64,000 nt of DNA, from the NCBI RefSeq assembly GCF_016863655.1, contig NZ_BOPH01000094.1, forward strand, positions 1 to 64,000. Direction: 5' to 3'. Under the pieces are notes generated by a model. It did no database searches. It was not told the origin of the DNA and worked only from the letters and a program-made list of their open reading frames with translations. A program made the position numbers and the translations under genes. Shown here one piece after another: positions 43,246 through 50,756 of the stretch (within the stretch, counting starts at the first letter, position 1; the number at the start of each line of letters is the position of its first letter). This DNA is from Virgisporangium ochraceum. Lineage in GTDB: Bacteria > Actinomycetota > Actinomycetes > Mycobacteriales > Micromonosporaceae.

Positions 43246-44094
43246 TCAGCAGGCGTTGCTACGGAAGTCGGAGACCGCCAGGCCGCCGAAGCCGCAGGTG
43301 AAGGGGACGAAGCGCTGGTCCTGGTTCAGGTAGCGCTTGAACCAGGAGACGATCGCCCGCGACAGCGTCGCGTTGGTCGTCTGCGGGAAGAAGTGGCTGG
43401 CGCCCGCCAGTTCCACGTAGCCCTTCGGCCCGCGGACGCTGTTGTAGAACGGCACCGAGTGGGTCGCCACCGGCGCGATCGTGTCGGCCGAGCCGCCGAC
43501 GATCATGACGGCCTCGGAGATCTCGGTCCACGTCTTGTCCGAGTTCCACGGGGCGATCGGCACCGCCGCCTGGATGTTCGACGACGCCGACAGCGCCTCC
43601 AGTGAGCCGCCGCCACCCATCGAGTGGCCGGCGACGCCGCGTCGCGAGCCGTCGGCCCGCGAGCGGACCGCCGTCGGGGCGGACGAGCTGACGGCCCAGT
43701 TCAGGGCGGCGATCAGCTGCGAGCCCCGGGACGCCGGCTGGTCGAGGGTGCTGTTGGTCTCGATGCCGACCACGACGAAGCCCCACGACGCGAGCCGCGG
43801 GCCCAGCCAGCTGATGCTCGACCAGCGGGCGGTGAAGCCGGGTGAGATCGCGACCACGGGGTACTGACCGGCGGTGTTGGGGTAGTACGCCACGCCGCCG
43901 CCGAAGCCGCTCACCAGGCTGGAGATGCTGCTGGAGGAGACGGAGAAGCTGCCGTTGCCGGTGATGTTGGACGAGGTCGGCGCCTGGCCGATCTGGTCGG
44001 CCGAGGCGGGTGCCGCCACGGCCAGGCCGCCGCCGGTGAGCGCCAGAGACAGCGCCGCGGTGGCCAGGAGACGGGTGGAGAGGAACTTCTTCAC
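43246..44094 (-). CDS. Secreted polyester hydrolase / cutinase-like enzyme (PETase family)
   Basis: A 282-residue alpha/beta hydrolase with a Sec signal peptide (cut near ASA/D33). It aligns throughout with the actinobacterial cutinases and with IsPETase: FGGGVAYYP, AISPGFTARWSS, GHSMGGGGSL with Ser158, WNSDKTW, DTIAPVATH with Asp204, ASHFFPQ with His234, and VSDFRSNAC. The aromatic residue of the oxyanion loop is Phe87, where relatives have Tyr. Cys267 and Cys282 should form the C-terminal disulfide; the second disulfide special to IsPETase is absent. It likely hydrolyses cutin-type or other polyesters outside the cell. GTG 44094 begins a proper signal sequence. Confidence 0.9.
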   Translation of the reverse strand: MKKFLSTRLLATAALSLALTGGGLAVAAPASADQIGQAPTSSNITGNGSFSVSSSSISSLVSGFGGGVAYYPNTAGQYPVVAISPGFTARWSSISWLGPRLASWGFVVVGIETNSTLDQPASRGSQLIAALNWAVSSSAPTAVRSRADGSRRGVAGHSMGGGGSLEALSASSNIQAAVPIAPWNSDKTWTEISEAVMIVGGSADTIAPVATHSVPFYNSVRGPKGYVELAGASHFFPQTTNATLSRAIVSWFKRYLNQDQRFVPFTCGFGGLAVSDFRSNAC

Positions 44095-44228
44095 AGTCGG
44101 CACTCCCTGGGGGTGGGGGTCGGAACTGCGCACAGTCAACGCCTGCACCGGGAGGCCCCGCATCGGCAGAATTACCTGTCACCGACGGTGACCGCCGTCA
44201 CAGCGGGAACAGATCAGAAGGCGCAGAA

Positions 44229-44262
44229 CTTGAGCCAGTAACACTAAAGTTGAACGCTCAAG
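44229..44262. promoter_or_regulatory. Inverted repeat in the lon promoter, HAIR-like
   Basis: CTTGAGC (44229-44235) and GCTCAAG (44256-44262) form a perfect 7-nt inverted repeat with a 20-nt spacer, ending at the RBS AGGGAG (44261-44266). The half-sites resemble those of the HspR element (CTTGAGT-N7-ACTCAAG), but the spacing differs. HspR control of lon is known in Streptomyces; here it is a hypothesis. Confidence 0.45.
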
Positions 44263-44273
44263 GGAGATGCACT

Positions 44274-46628
44274 GTGGCTACTCTGCCGGTTCTTCCCCTC
44301 ACCGATGATGTGCTCCTGCCCGGCATGGTCGTCCCCGTGATCCTCGACGCCACGACGCAGGCCGCGGTCGACGCGGCCCGGGCCGGCGCCGAGAAGAACA
44401 GGTTGCTGACCGTGCCGCGGATAGACGGCGAGTACGGCCCGGTCGGCACGATCGCGACGATCCAGAAGGTCGGGCGGCTGCCCAGCGGCGAGCCGGCGGC
44501 GCTGGTCCGCGGCGAGGCCCGGGCCCGCATCGGCTCCGGCGTGCCCGGTCCGGGTGCGGCGCTGTGGGTCGAGGCGACCCTGATCGTGGAGCCCGAGCCC
44601 GCCGGCAAGGCGCGGGAGCTGGCCCGCGAGTACAAGGCTTTGATCACCGCCGTGCTCCAGCAGCGCGGCGCCTGGCAGGTCATCGACGCGGTCGAGCGGA
44701 TGACCGACCTGTCCGAGCTGGCCGACAGCGCCGGCTACGCACCGTGGCTCACGCTGGAGCAGAAGATCGAGCTCCTCAAGGCCGAAGACGTCACCACCAG
44801 GCTGGAGCTGCTCACCAACTGGGTGCGCGAGCACCTCGCGGAGCAGGAGGTCACCGAGCGGATCAACACCGACGTCCGCGAGGGGCTGGAGAAGTCGCAG
44901 CGCGAGTTCCTGCTACGCCAGCAGCTGGCCGCGATCCGCAAGGAGCTCGGTGAGGACGAGCCCGACGGCTCGGCCGACTACCGCGCCCGCGTCGAGGAGG
45001 CCGACCTCCCCGACAACGTGCGTGAGGCCGCGATGCGGGAGGTCAACAAGCTGGAGCGGTCCAGCGACGCCTCACCCGAGGCCGGCTGGATCCGCACCTG
45101 GCTCGACACGGTTCTCGAGATGCCGTGGTCGACCCGCACCGAGGACAACACCGACCTCAGGGAAGCGAAGAAGCAGCTCGACGCCGACCACACCGGTCTC
45201 GAGGACGTGAAGGACCGCATCCTCGAGTACCTGGCTGTCCGTAACCGGCGTGCCGCCCGCAACCTGCAGGTGGTCGGCGGTCGTGGCTCCGGCGCCGTGC
45301 TGGCGCTCGCCGGCCCTCCCGGGGTCGGCAAGACCAGCCTCGGCGAGTCGGTCGCGAAGGCGCTCGGCCGGAAGTTCGTGCGGGTGTCGCTCGGCGGTGT
45401 GCGCGACGAGGCGGAGATCCGGGGTCACCGGCGGACGTACGTCGGCGCGCTGCCCGGTCGCATCGTGCGGGCGCTGCGTGAGGCGGGTTCGATGAACCCG
45501 GTCGTGCTGCTCGACGAGGTCGACAAGCTGCAGGTCGGCTTCTCGGGTGACCCGGCGGCCGCCCTGCTCGAGGTGCTCGACCCGGCGCAGAACCACACGT
45601 TCCGCGACCACTACCTCGAGGTCGACCTCGACCTCTCCGACGTCCTGTTCCTCGCCACGGCGAACGTGATCGAGACCATCCCCGGTCCGCTGCTCGACCG
45701 CATGGAGCTGGTGACGCTCGACGGCTACACCGAGGAGGAGAAGGTCGCCATCGGCCGCGACCACCTGCTGCCGCGTCAGCTCGACCGCGCCGGCCTCACT
45801 CCTGACGAGGTGTCGGTGTCCGACGAGGCGCTGCGTCTGGTCGCCGCCGAGCACACCCGCGAGGCGGGCGTGCGGCAGCTGGAGAGGGCGATCGCGAAGA
45901 TCCTGCGCAAGGCCGCGGTGAAGCTCGCGGTGTCGACCGACAAGATCACGGTGGACCGCGTGAGCCTGGCCGACTACCTCGGGCGCCCCCGGTTCACGCC
46001 GGAGTCGGCCGAGCGGACGGCGGTTCCCGGTGTCGCCACCGGCCTGGCGGTCACGGGCGTCGGCGGCGAGGTGCTGTTCATCGAGGCCACCTCGATGGAC
46101 GGCGAGCCCGGCCTGACCCTCACCGGTCAGCTCGGCGACGTGATGAAGGAGTCGGCGCACATCGCGCTGTCCTACCTGCGCTCGCACGGGCGGGAACTGG
46201 GTCTCGACCCGAACGAGTTGGCGGGACGCCGGATCCACCTGCACGTGCCGGCGGGCGCGGTGCCGAAGGACGGCCCGAGCGCGGGTATCACGATGGTCAC
46301 GGCGCTGGCGTCGCTGGTCTCGGGACGCCCGGTGCGGCCGGAGTTCGGGATGACCGGCGAGGTGACCCTCAGCGGACGCGTACTGCCGATCGGCGGCGTG
46401 AAGCAGAAGCTGCTGGCGGCCCACCGGGCCGGCCTGACCGAGGTGATCATCCCGGCCCGTAACGAGCCCGACCTCGACGACCTGCCCAAGGAGGTGCGCG
46501 ACGCGTTGACCGTGCACACCCTGGCCGACGTCGCCGACGTGCTCAAGCTGGCCCTGCGCCCCGTGGAGGCCGGCACGGACACCGGCACCGACACGGCCGC
46601 GGGCACGCCGGAGCTGGTCGCCGCGTAG
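44274..46628 (+). CDS. lon: ATP-dependent Lon protease
   Basis: A 784-residue LonA-type protease: N-terminal substrate domain (1-200), AAA+ domain with Walker A GPPGVGKTS near 347 and Walker B PVVLLDEVDK, and protease domain with the Ser-Lys dyad in KDGPSAGITM (Ser669) and IGGVKQK (Lys712). It degrades misfolded and regulatory proteins. GTG 44274 follows AGGGAGATGCACT, and an inverted repeat sits over the likely promoter. Lon is present in only part of the actinobacteria. Confidence 0.97.
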   Translation: MATLPVLPLTDDVLLPGMVVPVILDATTQAAVDAARAGAEKNRLLTVPRIDGEYGPVGTIATIQKVGRLPSGEPAALVRGEARARIGSGVPGPGAALWVEATLIVEPEPAGKARELAREYKALITAVLQQRGAWQVIDAVERMTDLSELADSAGYAPWLTLEQKIELLKAEDVTTRLELLTNWVREHLAEQEVTERINTDVREGLEKSQREFLLRQQLAAIRKELGEDEPDGSADYRARVEEADLPDNVREAAMREVNKLERSSDASPEAGWIRTWLDTVLEMPWSTRTEDNTDLREAKKQLDADHTGLEDVKDRILEYLAVRNRRAARNLQVVGGRGSGAVLALAGPPGVGKTSLGESVAKALGRKFVRVSLGGVRDEAEIRGHRRTYVGALPGRIVRALREAGSMNPVVLLDEVDKLQVGFSGDPAAALLEVLDPAQNHTFRDHYLEVDLDLSDVLFLATANVIETIPGPLLDRMELVTLDGYTEEEKVAIGRDHLLPRQLDRAGLTPDEVSVSDEALRLVAAEHTREAGVRQLERAIAKILRKAAVKLAVSTDKITVDRVSLADYLGRPRFTPESAERTAVPGVATGLAVTGVGGEVLFIEATSMDGEPGLTLTGQLGDVMKESAHIALSYLRSHGRELGLDPNELAGRRIHLHVPAGAVPKDGPSAGITMVTALASLVSGRPVRPEFGMTGEVTLSGRVLPIGGVKQKLLAAHRAGLTEVIIPARNEPDLDDLPKEVRDALTVHTLADVADVLKLALRPVEAGTDTGTDTAAGTPELVAA

Positions 46629-46636
46629 GGCCGCAC

Positions 46637-46701
46637 ATAAACGACGCTCTATCCAGTGCGGGTTTCGCGCCCGGAAGCACACTGGATAGAGCGTCGTTTA
46701 T
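46637..46701. terminator. Perfect 22-bp inverted repeat after lon
   Basis: The arms 46637-46658 and 46680-46701 are exact reverse complements (outer ends ATAAACGACGCTC / GAGCGTCGTTTAT) around a 21-nt loop that has its own CGGG/CCCG pair. It lies 9 bp after the lon stop and before the stop of the convergent regulator, so it is probably a bidirectional terminator. The stem is unusually long and AT-mixed for this genome. Confidence 0.8.
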
Positions 46702-46710
46702 ATCGAGACG

Positions 46711-46754
46711 GTTCGGCGCAAGGCCGTTCGGCGCAAGGCCGTTCGGCTCAGGCC
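46711..46754. repeat. 15-bp tandem repeat, about three copies
   Basis: GTTCGGCGCAAGGCC at 46711 and 46726 (exact), then GTTCGGCTCAGGCC at 46741, between the lon terminator and the regulator stop. Confidence 0.8.
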
Positions 46755-46789
46755 GGGACACGGCGTGAACGGACGAAGCGCCCACCGGA

Positions 46790-47716
46790 CTATTCCGGGT
46801 AGGCGCTCTGCCGTAGGTCGGCCAGCCGTGCGGCGGTCTCCTCGGGCGGGGTGGCCTCGACGGCCAGCCGCTCCATCGTGACCGCGTAGTGGTCGACGTC
46901 TTCGCGCTTGTCGAGGTACAGCGCGCCGGTGAGCTGCTCGATGTAGACCACGTCGGGCAGCTCCCGGTCGGCGAACCGCAGGATCGTGTACGCGCCACCG
47001 GCGGCGGCGTGCCCGCCGACCTCGAACGGCAGCAGCTGCACCTGCACCCGGGGATGCGCGGTCGCGGCGATGAGCGCGTCGATCTGTTCGCGCATCACGT
47101 CGGCGCCGCCGATCGGCCGGCGCAGGGCCGCCTCGTCGATGACCGCCCACAGCCGGGGGCCGCTCTCGCGGTCGAGGACCTTCTGCCGCTCGACGCGCAG
47201 CGCCACGCGGCGGTCGAGCTCCTCGGCGGACGCCTTTCCGTGTCCGAGGAGAATGACGGCGCGGGCGTAGTCGGGCGTCTGCAGGAGACCGGGAACGAAC
47301 TGCACCTCGTAGCTGCGGATCACCTTCGCCGCGGTCTCCAGGCCCAGGTACGACTGCAGCCAGGTGGGCAGGACGTCGCCGTAGCCGTTCCACCAGTTCG
47401 GGGCGTTGGCCTGCTTGGCGAGCGCGAGAAGCGCCGCGCGCTCGTGCTGGTCGGTGACCCCGTACAGAACGAGGAGATCGGCGATGTCGCGTTCCTTGAA
47501 GCTGACGCGACCGAGCTCCATCCGGCTGATCTTGGATTCGGACGAGCGGATCTCCCAACCCGCCTTCTCCCGGCTGATGCCCCGCCGTTCGCGGAGACGC
47601 CGAAGCTGCCCACCAAGCACCATCCGGAGGACGGTGGGATCTTCCGCAGATCCGTTCCCAGTGCCGCTTTCCGCACCGTTCCCTGCACCGCTCTCCGGGG
47701 ATTGAGCAACCGCCAC
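46790..47716 (-). CDS. XRE-family regulator with DUF5753 (Scr1-like) domain
   Basis: A 308-residue protein: N-terminal linker, HTH at about 35-90 (LRRLRERRGISREKAGWEIRSSESKISRMELG) and the DUF5753 domain (about 120-300) with VQFVPGLLQTPDYARAV. This class is very common in actinomycetes, usually with a small DUF397 partner; none is seen here. GTG 47716 is chosen because GAAGGG precedes it by about 8 nt; the open frame is 35 codons longer. It is divergent from the LLM oxidoreductase with a clear palindrome between. Confidence 0.87.
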   Translation of the reverse strand: MAVAQSPESGAGNGAESGTGNGSAEDPTVLRMVLGGQLRRLRERRGISREKAGWEIRSSESKISRMELGRVSFKERDIADLLVLYGVTDQHERAALLALAKQANAPNWWNGYGDVLPTWLQSYLGLETAAKVIRSYEVQFVPGLLQTPDYARAVILLGHGKASAEELDRRVALRVERQKVLDRESGPRLWAVIDEAALRRPIGGADVMREQIDALIAATAHPRVQVQLLPFEVGGHAAAGGAYTILRFADRELPDVVYIEQLTGALYLDKREDVDHYAVTMERLAVEATPPEETAARLADLRQSAYPE

Positions 47717-47820
47717 GGCTCTACCCTTCGTTGGTTGCTGCCTCCGCAACCAATACTGTCCGCGGGTCAGCATGCCATGACTGAAAGCGATAGGTATCAC
47801 CCGGACGGTCAGATGAGGCA

Positions 47821-47841
47821 ATGATCACCCTAAGTGATCAT
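47821..47841. promoter_or_regulatory. Operator-like palindrome upstream of the LLM oxidoreductase
   Basis: ATGATCAC-CCTAA-GTGATCAT: perfect 8-nt arms with a 5-nt centre, 18 bp before the ATG at 47860 and about 105 bp from the divergent regulator start. Size and symmetry fit an HTH dimer site. The DUF5753 regulator is the nearest candidate binder. Confidence 0.6.
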
Positions 47842-47859
47842 GATGGGAGCGGTACCACG

Positions 47860-48768
47860 ATGGACCTGGGAATTGGACTGCCCACCGCCGGCTCGTTCGC
47901 GTCGCCGGCGAACATCGCGCGGCTGGCACGGGAGGCCGAGGATCTCGGCTACGCGTCGGTGTGGACGTTCGAGCGGCTGTTGCGGCCGCTCGAACCGGTG
48001 TCGATGTACGGGGGACCGGCACAGCCCGTCCCCGAGGTGTACTCGTTGGTCTACGAGCCGCTGGAGACGCTCTCCTGGGTCGCGGCACAGACCACCCGGG
48101 TGCGGCTGGGCACGAGCGTCATCGACGCCCTGCTGCACCCGCCCGTGGTGCTCGCCCGCCGCTTCGCCGCGCTCGACCAGTTCAGTGGCGGCCGGGTCGT
48201 CGCCGGTCTCGGGCAGGGATGGATGCCGCAGGAGTTCGAGACCGCCAACGTGCCGATGAAGCGCATGGGCGCCGGAATCGACGAGGTGGTCGACGCCATG
48301 CGCGCCTGCTGGGGCCCCGACCCGGTGTCGTACAGCGGTCGCTTCTACCGCATCGCCGAGTCGGAGCTGAACCCGAAGCCGGTTCAGGAGCGGATCCCCG
48401 TGCTGCTCGGTTCGATGACCCCGGCCGGAATCGAGCGTGCGGCCCGCATCGCCGACGGGCTCAACCCGATCGCGTTCTCCGCGGAGCAGATCCGCGAGAC
48501 CGTGGCGGCGTACCGGTCCCTCGCGCCGGCGTCGGCGACCGTGGTGGTGCGGGCCAATACGACGTTCTCCGTCGAGCCGCTCGGTGAGAAGCGGCCGTAC
48601 CTCGGCGGCTCGCCGGAACAGATCGCGGAGGACCTGGCCGGCCTCGACGGCGCCGGCATCGACGAGGTGCTGCTGTCGACGGTCGGCCGGGTACGGCACG
48701 ACCTCGTCACCGAAATACGGCTCATGGAACGGATCCGCGAGACAGCGGTCATGGTCAATTGGAGTTAG
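47860..48768 (+). CDS. LLM-class F420-dependent oxidoreductase
   Basis: A 302-residue TIM-barrel protein of the luciferase-like superfamily: DLGIGLPTAGSFASPANIARLAREAEDLGY at the start, LGTSVIDALLHPPVVLARRFAALDQFSGGR in the middle and IPVLLGSMTPAGIERAARIADGLNP later, all typical of F420-binding actinobacterial members (TIGR036xx groups). It reduces or oxidises an unknown small molecule. The ATG at 47860 follows GGGAGCGGTACCACG; the open frame starts 13 codons earlier inside the operator-like palindrome and was rejected. Confidence 0.87.
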   Translation: MDLGIGLPTAGSFASPANIARLAREAEDLGYASVWTFERLLRPLEPVSMYGGPAQPVPEVYSLVYEPLETLSWVAAQTTRVRLGTSVIDALLHPPVVLARRFAALDQFSGGRVVAGLGQGWMPQEFETANVPMKRMGAGIDEVVDAMRACWGPDPVSYSGRFYRIAESELNPKPVQERIPVLLGSMTPAGIERAARIADGLNPIAFSAEQIRETVAAYRSLAPASATVVVRANTTFSVEPLGEKRPYLGGSPEQIAEDLAGLDGAGIDEVLLSTVGRVRHDLVTEIRLMERIRETAVMVNWS

Positions 48769-48777
48769 CCTGCTCCG

Positions 48778-49392
48778 GTGAGCGTGCTCACGCGGTCCCA
48801 CCACGGGCTGGAACCCTACGACAAGCGCAGGCCGCACCGCGGCGCGCAACTGGTCGCGGCGCTGCGTGCCGCGCTGGGTCCACTCGCGCCGCGGCTGGAG
48901 CACGTCGGCGGCACCGCCGTTCCGAACCTGGCCGCGACGCCGGTGTTCGACGTGCAGGCGAGCGTGCCCGACCTGGCCGGCGGCACGGAGGCGTTCGACG
49001 GGCCGCTGGCCGCACTGGGACTGCGGCGCCGGCCGGACGCGACCGACCACATCCCGGCCGGCCGGCGCGACGACCCGCGGCGGTGGGCGAAACGGTGCTG
49101 GGCCGGCACGATCGCCATCCGCGACGCCGCCCGACCCGGCGACGCGCTGCGCACCGAGCGGGTGCGGCTGCACGTACGCGTGGCCGGCGCGCCGAACGAG
49201 CGGCTGGCACTGCTGCTCCGCGACTGGTTCCGGGCGCACCCGGAGACCGTGCCGGCACACGGCGGCTTCGCGCTCAAGCTGGCCGAGGCTCTCGCGTCGC
49301 TCGACGGCGGCGCGGAGGTCACCGACCCGCTGGTCGACCTCGTCGTCGTCACGGCCGAGGCGTGGGCCGACAGAACGGGCTGGCGGGCGTGA
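48778..49392 (+). CDS. GrpB-family (UPF0157) protein, degenerate nucleotidyltransferase-like
   Basis: A 204-residue protein matching GrpB/UPF0157 nucleotidyltransferase-fold proteins: LEPYDKRRPHRGAQLVAALRAALG, LEHVGGTAVPNLAATPVFDVQASVPDL. In the usual motif HIGSTAVPGL the Ser of the GS pair is a key nucleotide contact; here it is Gly (HVGGTAV), so the activity may be lost or altered. Function unknown. It starts 9 bp after the LLM gene, likely the same transcript. Confidence 0.78.
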   Translation: MSVLTRSHHGLEPYDKRRPHRGAQLVAALRAALGPLAPRLEHVGGTAVPNLAATPVFDVQASVPDLAGGTEAFDGPLAALGLRRRPDATDHIPAGRRDDPRRWAKRCWAGTIAIRDAARPGDALRTERVRLHVRVAGAPNERLALLLRDWFRAHPETVPAHGGFALKLAEALASLDGGAEVTDPLVDLVVVTAEAWADRTGWRA

Positions 49393-49404
49393 GCCCCGGG
49401 CGGC

Positions 49405-49410
49405 TACGCT
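49405..49410 (+). promoter_or_regulatory. Possible -10 box of the Ala leader transcript
   Basis: TACGCT lies 8 bp upstream of the leader-peptide ATG at 49419, which would place the start of transcription at or next to that ATG and make the leader peptide mRNA leaderless. No clear -35 is seen. It lies just past the upstream gene's stop. Confidence 0.45.
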
Positions 49411-49418
49411 TGTCCGTC

Positions 49419-49475
49419 ATGGAGCGCATTTCCGTTCTGGCCGCCGCACGAGCTATCCGCTCGTCGGCCGCCTGA
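49419..49475 (+). CDS. Alanine-rich leader peptide of an attenuator
   Basis: An 18-residue ORF, MERISVLAAARAIRSSAA, with six Ala codons: three in a row, one after Arg, and two just before the stop. It lies 15 bp upstream of a perfect intrinsic terminator and 102 bp upstream of an AlaRS-like gene. Translation of such a peptide would report on Ala-tRNA charging, as for the trp and leu leaders of actinobacteria. A longer in-frame version from GTG 49389 is possible. The short length and the exact fit to regulatory logic make it convincing. Confidence 0.72.
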   Translation: MERISVLAAARAIRSSAA

Positions 49476-49524
49476 CCGCTCCCTCCCAACCGGCGACCGA
49501 TTCCCAGGGGTCGCCGGATTTTTT
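49461..49524 (+). terminator. Attenuator: antiterminator segment and rho-independent terminator
   Basis: Terminator: arms CCGGCGACC (49490-49498) and GGTCGCCGG (49509-49517), perfect 9 bp, then A and six T (49519-49524). The leader ORF's last codons contain TCGTCGG (49461-49467), which can pair with CCGGCGA of the 5' arm (7 bp, one G-U). A ribosome stalled on the Ala codons would leave that segment free to block the terminator; one that reaches the stop would cover it. Pairing was read by eye, not computed. Confidence 0.75.
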
Positions 49525-49577
49525 GTGCCCTGTGGCGGCCTCTCCCTCTCTCGAAGCCCTCGTGAAAGGCCTCCACT

Positions 49578-50756
49578 GTGGACACCAGGCAGACCATCGA
49601 CACCTTCATCGAGTTCTACCGCTCGCGCGGCCACGAACGCATCACCGGTAGCTCGCTGCTCACGTCGCCCGACGACCCGGTGCTGTTCACGTCGGCGGGC
49701 ATGCATCCGCTGACGCCCTACCTCGAAGGGACGCGGCCGCATCCTTCTGCGCGGCGGCTCGTCAACAACCAGCGGTGCCTGCGCACCACCGACCTCGACG
49801 AGGTCGGCGACCCCACCCACCTCACCGTGTTCGAGATGCTCGGGTCGTGGTCGCTCGGCGACTACCCGCACTCCGACTCGCTCCGGTGGGGCCACGAGCT
49901 GCTCGTCGACGGGTTCGGGCTCGATCCGGGACGGCTGCACGTCACCGTGTTCGGCGGCGACGACGAGGTGCCGCCCGACACCGGCTCGATCGAGGTGTGG
50001 TCGGACCTCGGCGTGCCGATCGAGCTGACCATCGAGGACAACTGGTGGTCCAACGGTCCGGTCGGGCCGTGCGGCCCCGACAGCGAGATCTTCGTGTGGA
50101 CCGGCAACGGCCCGCCGGTCGGCACGCCGACCACCGATCCCCGCTGGGTCGAGGTGTGGAACCACGTGTCGATGCGCTACCGGCGGTTCCCCGACGGGCG
50201 GCTGGAGCCGCTACCTGTGTCCAATGTGGACACAGGGATGGGGCTGGAGCGCATGCTGACCGTGCTGCAGGGCCGCCGCTCGGTGTTCCAGACCGACCTG
50301 TTCCGCCCGTGGACGCTCGTACTGCCCCGCCTGTGGCCCGGCCTGGACCTGGCGGGGGAGCGGCTGGTGCTCGACCACCTCCGCTCGGGCGTTGTCGTCG
50401 TCGGCGACGGCGTACGCCCGTCGAACACGGGTCGCGGCTACGTGCTGCGGCGCCTGGTCCGACGCGCGCTGACCACGTTGTGGCGCCTCGATCCCGGCAT
50501 CTCGCTCGGCGACCTGCCCGACGAGCCGGTGCGGCACACACTGGACCACTTCGGCCAGGACTCGCTGCCGGTGGTGCGCGAGATCCTGGTGTCGGAGGAG
50601 CGGCGCTTCCGGGCGCTGCTGGAGCGCGGCCGCACGGTGGTTTCGCGGCACCGGTCCCGCAACGGCGGTCCGCTCGACGACGGTGACTTCCACTACCTGC
50701 ACGACACCCACGGCCTGCCGCGCGACCTAGTGGTCTCGCTGCTGAACGAGGGGTAG
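49578..50756 (+). CDS. Stand-alone AlaRS-like catalytic protein (alanine--tRNA ligase-related)
   Basis: A 392-residue protein containing only the aminoacylation core of AlaRS: FIEFYRSRGHERITGSSLL, NNQRCLRTTDLDEVGD (motif 2), FEMLGSWSLGDY, WNHVSMRYRR, and motif 3 VDTGMGLERMLTVLQ. It stops after the tRNA-recognition helix (LHDTHGLPRDLV), where full AlaRS (about 880 residues) continues into the editing and C-Ala domains. It should make alanyl-adenylate and perhaps Ala-tRNA without proofreading, or charge another acceptor. GTG 49578 follows GAAAGG; an Ala attenuator precedes it. Confidence 0.85.
   Translation: MDTRQTIDTFIEFYRSRGHERITGSSLLTSPDDPVLFTSAGMHPLTPYLEGTRPHPSARRLVNNQRCLRTTDLDEVGDPTHLTVFEMLGSWSLGDYPHSDSLRWGHELLVDGFGLDPGRLHVTVFGGDDEVPPDTGSIEVWSDLGVPIELTIEDNWWSNGPVGPCGPDSEIFVWTGNGPPVGTPTTDPRWVEVWNHVSMRYRRFPDGRLEPLPVSNVDTGMGLERMLTVLQGRRSVFQTDLFRPWTLVLPRLWPGLDLAGERLVLDHLRSGVVVVGDGVRPSNTGRGYVLRRLVRRALTTLWRLDPGISLGDLPDEPVRHTLDHFGQDSLPVVREILVSEERRFRALLERGRTVVSRHRSRNGGPLDDGDFHYLHDTHGLPRDLVVSLLNEG

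Noticed and set aside
49389..49577. T-box riboswitch upstream of the AlaRS-like gene
   Set aside because: The leader is too short, lacks a T-box antiterminator bulge sequence and a stem I specifier; it instead has a leader peptide ORF.
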